A stretch of DNA of 64,000 bases from Saonia flava (lineage in GTDB: Bacteria; Bacteroidota; Bacteroidia; Flavobacteriales; Flavobacteriaceae): NCBI RefSeq assembly GCF_011927795.1, contig NZ_JAATJJ010000002.1:310001-374000 (forward strand). Reading direction: 5' to 3'. Positions 62,023 to 64,000 of this stretch are shown here, piece by piece. Both the position numbers and the translations under genes were made by a program. The notes below the pieces were generated by a model. It was not told where the DNA came from. It made no database searches and was given only the letters and a program-made list of their open reading frames with translations. Position 1 is the first letter of the stretch, and each line of letters begins with the position of its first letter.

Positions 62023-62724
62023 ATGGGGATAGTCCTCTATCTTTTTGTCGTAATTTTTTCCCTTTTACTAATTGGGCTTGTCTATACCTTGGTCAAGGAT
62101 TTCAAGGAAATAATCCTTGGCTTGGTTAATATGTGCAAACCACAACTCTTTCGCCCAATTACATGGATAATAAGTCCAATTTGGTTTATCGGGTACGGAT
62201 TGGAAAAAACCTTTGGTTGGAATATCATAGAAAAGTACAACGATAGTGATGGACTTGAAAAATACCCTTCAACCGGAAATTTAAAACTGGATTTCGCCAT
62301 GGGAGATAAACTGCTTATTTCCAAGACATCCGAAAGGAAAGCAGAATCTTTAATAAAGGAATTTTTGGAATTTTGTGATGGCGATTTAAGGTTTGAAAAA
62401 TTCAAAATTAAAAGTGGCCAGAATATTCAAATTAATTGCCCGAATAATATCACCTTTTACGATTTCAGCATACTTACACAACACTTTTGCAATACAGTCA
62501 AAAAAAGCTGGGGAATTTTTAAATCTGGACGTCTGAATTACTACTCTTATTCGGACAGAAAGACTGTGCATAACCTTATTGGAGAAACAACTAATGGACA
62601 AAAATTTTCAATCTATACTTTGGACGACTTATACAATGACCAGTATTTAAGATTAAATCAGGAACTGGAAGTGAAAAAATTTGACTGGAAACTAATAAAT
62701 AACGGTGTACAACAATACCTATAA
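62023..62724 (+). CDS. Hypothetical membrane-anchored protein in a cassette-like module
   Basis: 233 residues of no recognised family. An N-terminal TM (residues ~3-24, LYLFVVIFSLLLIGLVYTLV) is followed by an amphipathic stretch (LFRPITWIISPIWFIGYGLEKTFGW) and a soluble alpha/beta domain with KIKSGQNIQINCPNNITFYDFSILTQHFCNTVKKSWGIFKSGRLNYYSYSD. The start lies 11 nt after the GTTGTACACC repeat. The stop lies 8 nt after its inverted copy, so the gene almost exactly fills the interval between repeats. No operon partner was seen. A defence, toxin or housekeeping role cannot be told. Confidence 0.7.
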   Translation: MGIVLYLFVVIFSLLLIGLVYTLVKDFKEIILGLVNMCKPQLFRPITWIISPIWFIGYGLEKTFGWNIIEKYNDSDGLEKYPSTGNLKLDFAMGDKLLISKTSERKAESLIKEFLEFCDGDLRFEKFKIKSGQNIQINCPNNITFYDFSILTQHFCNTVKKSWGIFKSGRLNYYSYSDRKTVHNLIGETTNGQKFSIYTLDDLYNDQYLRLNQELEVKKFDWKLINNGVQQYL

Positions 62725-62817
62725 TCCATTGCGGGCGGATTTCCTAAACGGAAATCCTTAACTTTAAAAAATGGCTCGCGAATACTCAAGAAATAAGCCC
62801 TTGCAACCCCGTTGGGC
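62704..62817. repeat. attC-like element at the 3' end of the 62023 gene
   Basis: The segment starts with GGTGTACAAC (62704-62713), the exact reverse complement of 62002-62011, overlapping the gene's 3' end. It ends in GTTGGGC (62811-62817), a perfect match to the integron core GTTRRRY. Inside are a perfect 8-bp hairpin, GGATTTCC/GGAAATCC (62737-62744 with 62750-62757), and a terminal stem, AAGCCC/GGGCTT (62795-62800 with 62814-62819). About 110 nt in all lies within the size range of attC sites. No integrase gene is in the window to support it. Confidence 0.5.
62773..62800. repeat. Left copy of an inverted composite repeat
   Basis: GGCTCGCGAATA (62773-62784) and CAAGAAATAAGCCC (62787-62800) each occur again as perfect reverse complements at 63633-63644 and 63551-63564. 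In this left copy they are only 2 nt apart, while on the right they are 68 nt apart, as if the middle had been deleted here or inserted there. Confidence 0.85.
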
Positions 62818-62847
62818 TTGACTAAAATTTTTAATATATTTATCATT

Positions 62848-62994
62848 ATGGGAAAACAAGACAAACCAGAACAAAGACCTCAACCGCCCAAAACAGAACC
62901 AAGACATATTCCTTTAAGGAAAGATTCTCCAATACCTGATACAGAAAGAGGCGGTGGTACGACAGTTCGTCCATCTAAACCAGATGATAATTAA
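62848..62994 (+). CDS. Small proline-rich hypothetical protein
   Basis: 48 residues from the ATG at 62848. The protein is Pro/Arg/Lys/Glu-rich and probably disordered: KPEQRPQPPKTEPRHIPLRK, then TERGGGTTVRPSKPDDN. It starts 30 nt after the GTTGGGC core and ends convergently with the membrane protein on the other strand, overlapping it by 20 bp. No family is recognised. Short Pro-rich proteins of this kind are common in Bacteroidota accessory regions. It is likely a real gene given codon use and spacing, but unproven. Confidence 0.5.
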   Translation: MGKQDKPEQRPQPPKTEPRHIPLRKDSPIPDTERGGGTTVRPSKPDDN

Positions 62995-63457
62995 ATATTG
63001 TCAGTAAAGCAAGCCCTATAAACATTAGGGCTATTGATGCAATATTTAATACATTAGTCCATTTATTGTAATTGTCAACACCACAATTATAATTATGCAT
63101 TTTTTCCTTATCATAGTCTTTTTTCTCAATTTTTTTAAGCATCAATTGAGTGTAGTTCTCTTCATGGTGATTTGCTCGATATCCGGTAACCTGTGAAATA
63201 AAATTTGTTGTAATACCAAATAAAAAAGTAATCCCAGAAAATATTAGTGTTCCCTCATTTTCAAAATCAACTTCATACCCTTTCATTTCTCTTATGGTCT
63301 CAAAAATTATATAAATACCGCCTCCACAAATAGAAATTATCAATAAGTCCATTCTGCGTATTGCATAATTGGTTCTTTCTCTAGTATTGTTTAAATGGTC
63401 AACCCATTTGTTATACTCTAATTCGTCTCTTTTTTTCATTACTGGTGTTTTATCCAT
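62975..63457 (-). CDS. Hypothetical three-helix membrane protein
   Basis: 160 residues of no recognised family. A charged N-terminal helix (DELEYNKWVDHLNNTRERTNY) is followed by TM1 (~39-58, LLIISICGGGIYIIFETI), TM2 (~70-92, TLIFSGITFLFGITTNFIS), a charged helix (HHEENYTQLMLKKIEKKDYDKEKM) and TM3 (~135-158). The layout of cytosolic helices flanking short TM pairs resembles small membrane effectors such as SLATT-type proteins, but no motif confirms that. It is the only gene of the accessory tail on the minus strand and lies between the two inverted copies of the composite repeat. Confidence 0.65.
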   Translation of the reverse strand: MDKTPVMKKRDELEYNKWVDHLNNTRERTNYAIRRMDLLIISICGGGIYIIFETIREMKGYEVDFENEGTLIFSGITFLFGITTNFISQVTGYRANHHEENYTQLMLKKIEKKDYDKEKMHNYNCGVDNYNKWTNVLNIASIALMFIGLALLTIFNYHLV

Positions 63458-63662
63458 ATCAATATACTTAAATTATTAATCATTAACTTGTACTGCCGAC
63501 AACATGGAATATATACCATTGTTGCAGGGCATTGAGCCCTTTACAATAGTGGGCTTATTTCTTGCCAGCTTTCTTGTGGCTCTCTGTCATTAAAAACAAG
63601 TTTTTATGCCACCGCCCCGCAAAAACTGTGCATATTCGCGAGCCGTTGGCATCAATTTGAGA
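63458..63662. other. Hairpin-rich intercistronic segment
   Basis: No gene was found. The segment holds several stems: CAACATGG with CCATTGTTG (63500-63507 and 63516-63524, one bulged base), AGGGC with GCCCT (63526-63530 and 63536-63540), AGTTTTT with AAAAACT (63599-63605 and 63621-63627), and TCTCTGTCAT with ATGACAGAGA (63581-63590 and 63663-63672). The bulged stem recalls the extrahelical base of folded attC sites. The last repeat includes the start codon of the next gene. Confidence 0.7.
63551..63644. repeat. Right copy of the inverted composite repeat
   Basis: GGGCTTATTTCTTG (63551-63564) and TATTCGCGAGCC (63633-63644) are exact reverse complements of the two blocks at 62787-62800 and 62773-62784. 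Here 68 nt separate them, including the AGTTTTT/AAAAACT hairpin. Confidence 0.85.
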
Positions 63663-64000
63663 ATGACAGAGAATACAATAAATAATTATCCAAATGCATG
63701 GGATTTTTACAACGGAAATGAACAGTTAATCTCTCATGATAAGAAGAACAAACTGGAATACCATAATCTGATGGAATTTGGAATGTCTTCACCATTAAGC
63801 GGAAATTGTTATTGGATTAGTGATGATGGTAAGAAGTCATTAATTGATAATCGCTGCGCTGGACCACCTATCTGGAATACTGCGGGAACTAAAGCAGCAA
63901 TACCTATATGGACTTACAAACTGTTCAAAGGAACAGTTCAGCGACTACACATACTCGATACAGAATCAAGAGAACTAATTGGATTCAAAAGAATCTTCAG
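63663..64000 (+). CDS. Hypothetical protein, N-terminal part (runs off the window)
   Basis: The frame is open from the ATG at 63663 to the right edge, 112 complete codons without a stop. The N-terminus MTENTINNYPNAWDFYNGNEQLISHDKKNKLEYHNLMEFGMSSP is followed by LSGNCYWISDDGKKSLIDNRCAGPPIWN and KLFKGTVQRLHILDTESRELIGF. There is no signal peptide or TM, and no recognised family. The start codon is embedded in the right arm of a 10-bp inverted repeat, which could form a hairpin that hides the start. It is likely the next member of the accessory module series. Confidence 0.6.
   Translation, partial: MTENTINNYPNAWDFYNGNEQLISHDKKNKLEYHNLMEFGMSSPLSGNCYWISDDGKKSLIDNRCAGPPIWNTAGTKAAIPIWTYKLFKGTVQRLHILDTESRELIGFKRIF

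Noticed and set aside
61872-62129. Open frame upstream of the 62023 gene
   Set aside because: It reads through the inverted repeats and overlaps the better-supported gene with an N-terminal TM. The composition is not protein-like.
1-64000. CRISPR arrays, tRNA or rRNA genes, insertion sequences, prophage genes
   Set aside because: No regularly spaced direct repeats, no clover-leaf-like T-arm sequence in the gaps, and no transposase, integrase or phage protein were recognised.

Overview
The window is chromosomal DNA of a member of the Bacteroidota, almost certainly a marine-type Flavobacteriaceae. The evidence is AT-rich sequence, Bacteroidota -7 promoter boxes (TAnnTTTG) in front of many genes, lineage markers (GldI, DUF5683, DUF6122, DUF3810, WbqC, OstA-like, NagB fused to a PIG-L domain, large secreted surface protein) and gene orders typical of flavobacteria (recF/DciA, parAB-DUF5683-dapB-lepB-WbqC). 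The genus cannot be fixed from the sequence. No rRNA, tRNA, IS element, prophage or CRISPR array was seen.

Layout. 1-1215: 5' part of a large secreted surface protein, running off the left edge. 1.3-2.9 kb: PQQ-type sugar dehydrogenase lipoprotein and a small cytochrome c. 2.9-10.6 kb: amino-sugar / peptidoglycan-recycling locus, with deoR-murQ on the minus strand divergent from nagB-PIG-L, then an AmpG-like transporter, a NagZ-like GH3 enzyme and anmK. A perfect 14-bp-arm palindrome lies between the divergent halves and an intrinsic terminator follows nagB. 10.7-13.0 kb: a DAACS symporter, the decayed 3' end of a transglutaminase-like gene, and a YdeI-family gene. 13.0-17.4 kb: udk, ftsB and the two methylmalonyl-CoA mutase subunits. 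17.6-23.4 kb: parA, parB, DUF5683, dapB, lepB, WbqC, DUF6122. 23.3-29.5 kb (minus): TPR protein, ribH, a small conserved protein, mutL, two rhomboids and an EEP-family hydrolase. 29.6-31.4 kb: recF, a lipoprotein and a DciA-like protein. 31.5-38.5 kb: ndk, a DHH phosphoesterase, gldI, a cyclophilin-FKBP fusion lipoprotein, a GH5 lipoprotein, pepD and DUF3810. 38.6-42.8 kb: two amidohydrolase-family proteins with unequal active sites. 42.9-54.2 kb: DUF6503 lipoprotein, rRNA methyltransferase, M48 protease, SpoT/RelA, Fur-family regulator, purA, DUF3052, sugar isomerase-like protein, OstA-like protein and a class III aminotransferase. 54.3-61.8 kb: TPR protein, two DUF368 proteins, aroE, DUF349 protein and a GH26 mannanase.

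61.8-64.0 kb differs from the rest. Short unrecognised genes alternate with dense imperfect hairpins and short perfect inverted repeats. One gene is bracketed by an inverted 10-bp repeat, and a GTTRRRY-type core follows it. This resembles an integron-like gene-cassette array entering from the right, and it is the region most likely to hold something undescribed.

How the genes work together. The 3-10 kb locus can be read as a complete route: import of muropeptide sugars (AmpG-like), release of the sugar (GH3), phosphorylation of anhydro-MurNAc (AnmK), lactyl-ether cleavage (MurQ), and deacetylation plus deamination to fructose-6-P (PIG-L plus NagB), probably controlled by the DeoR repressor. 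Most of the remainder is housekeeping: replication and repair, chromosome partition, envelope biogenesis, the stringent response and purine synthesis. Scattered polysaccharide-active enzymes (GH5, GH26) fit a polysaccharide-degrading marine lifestyle.
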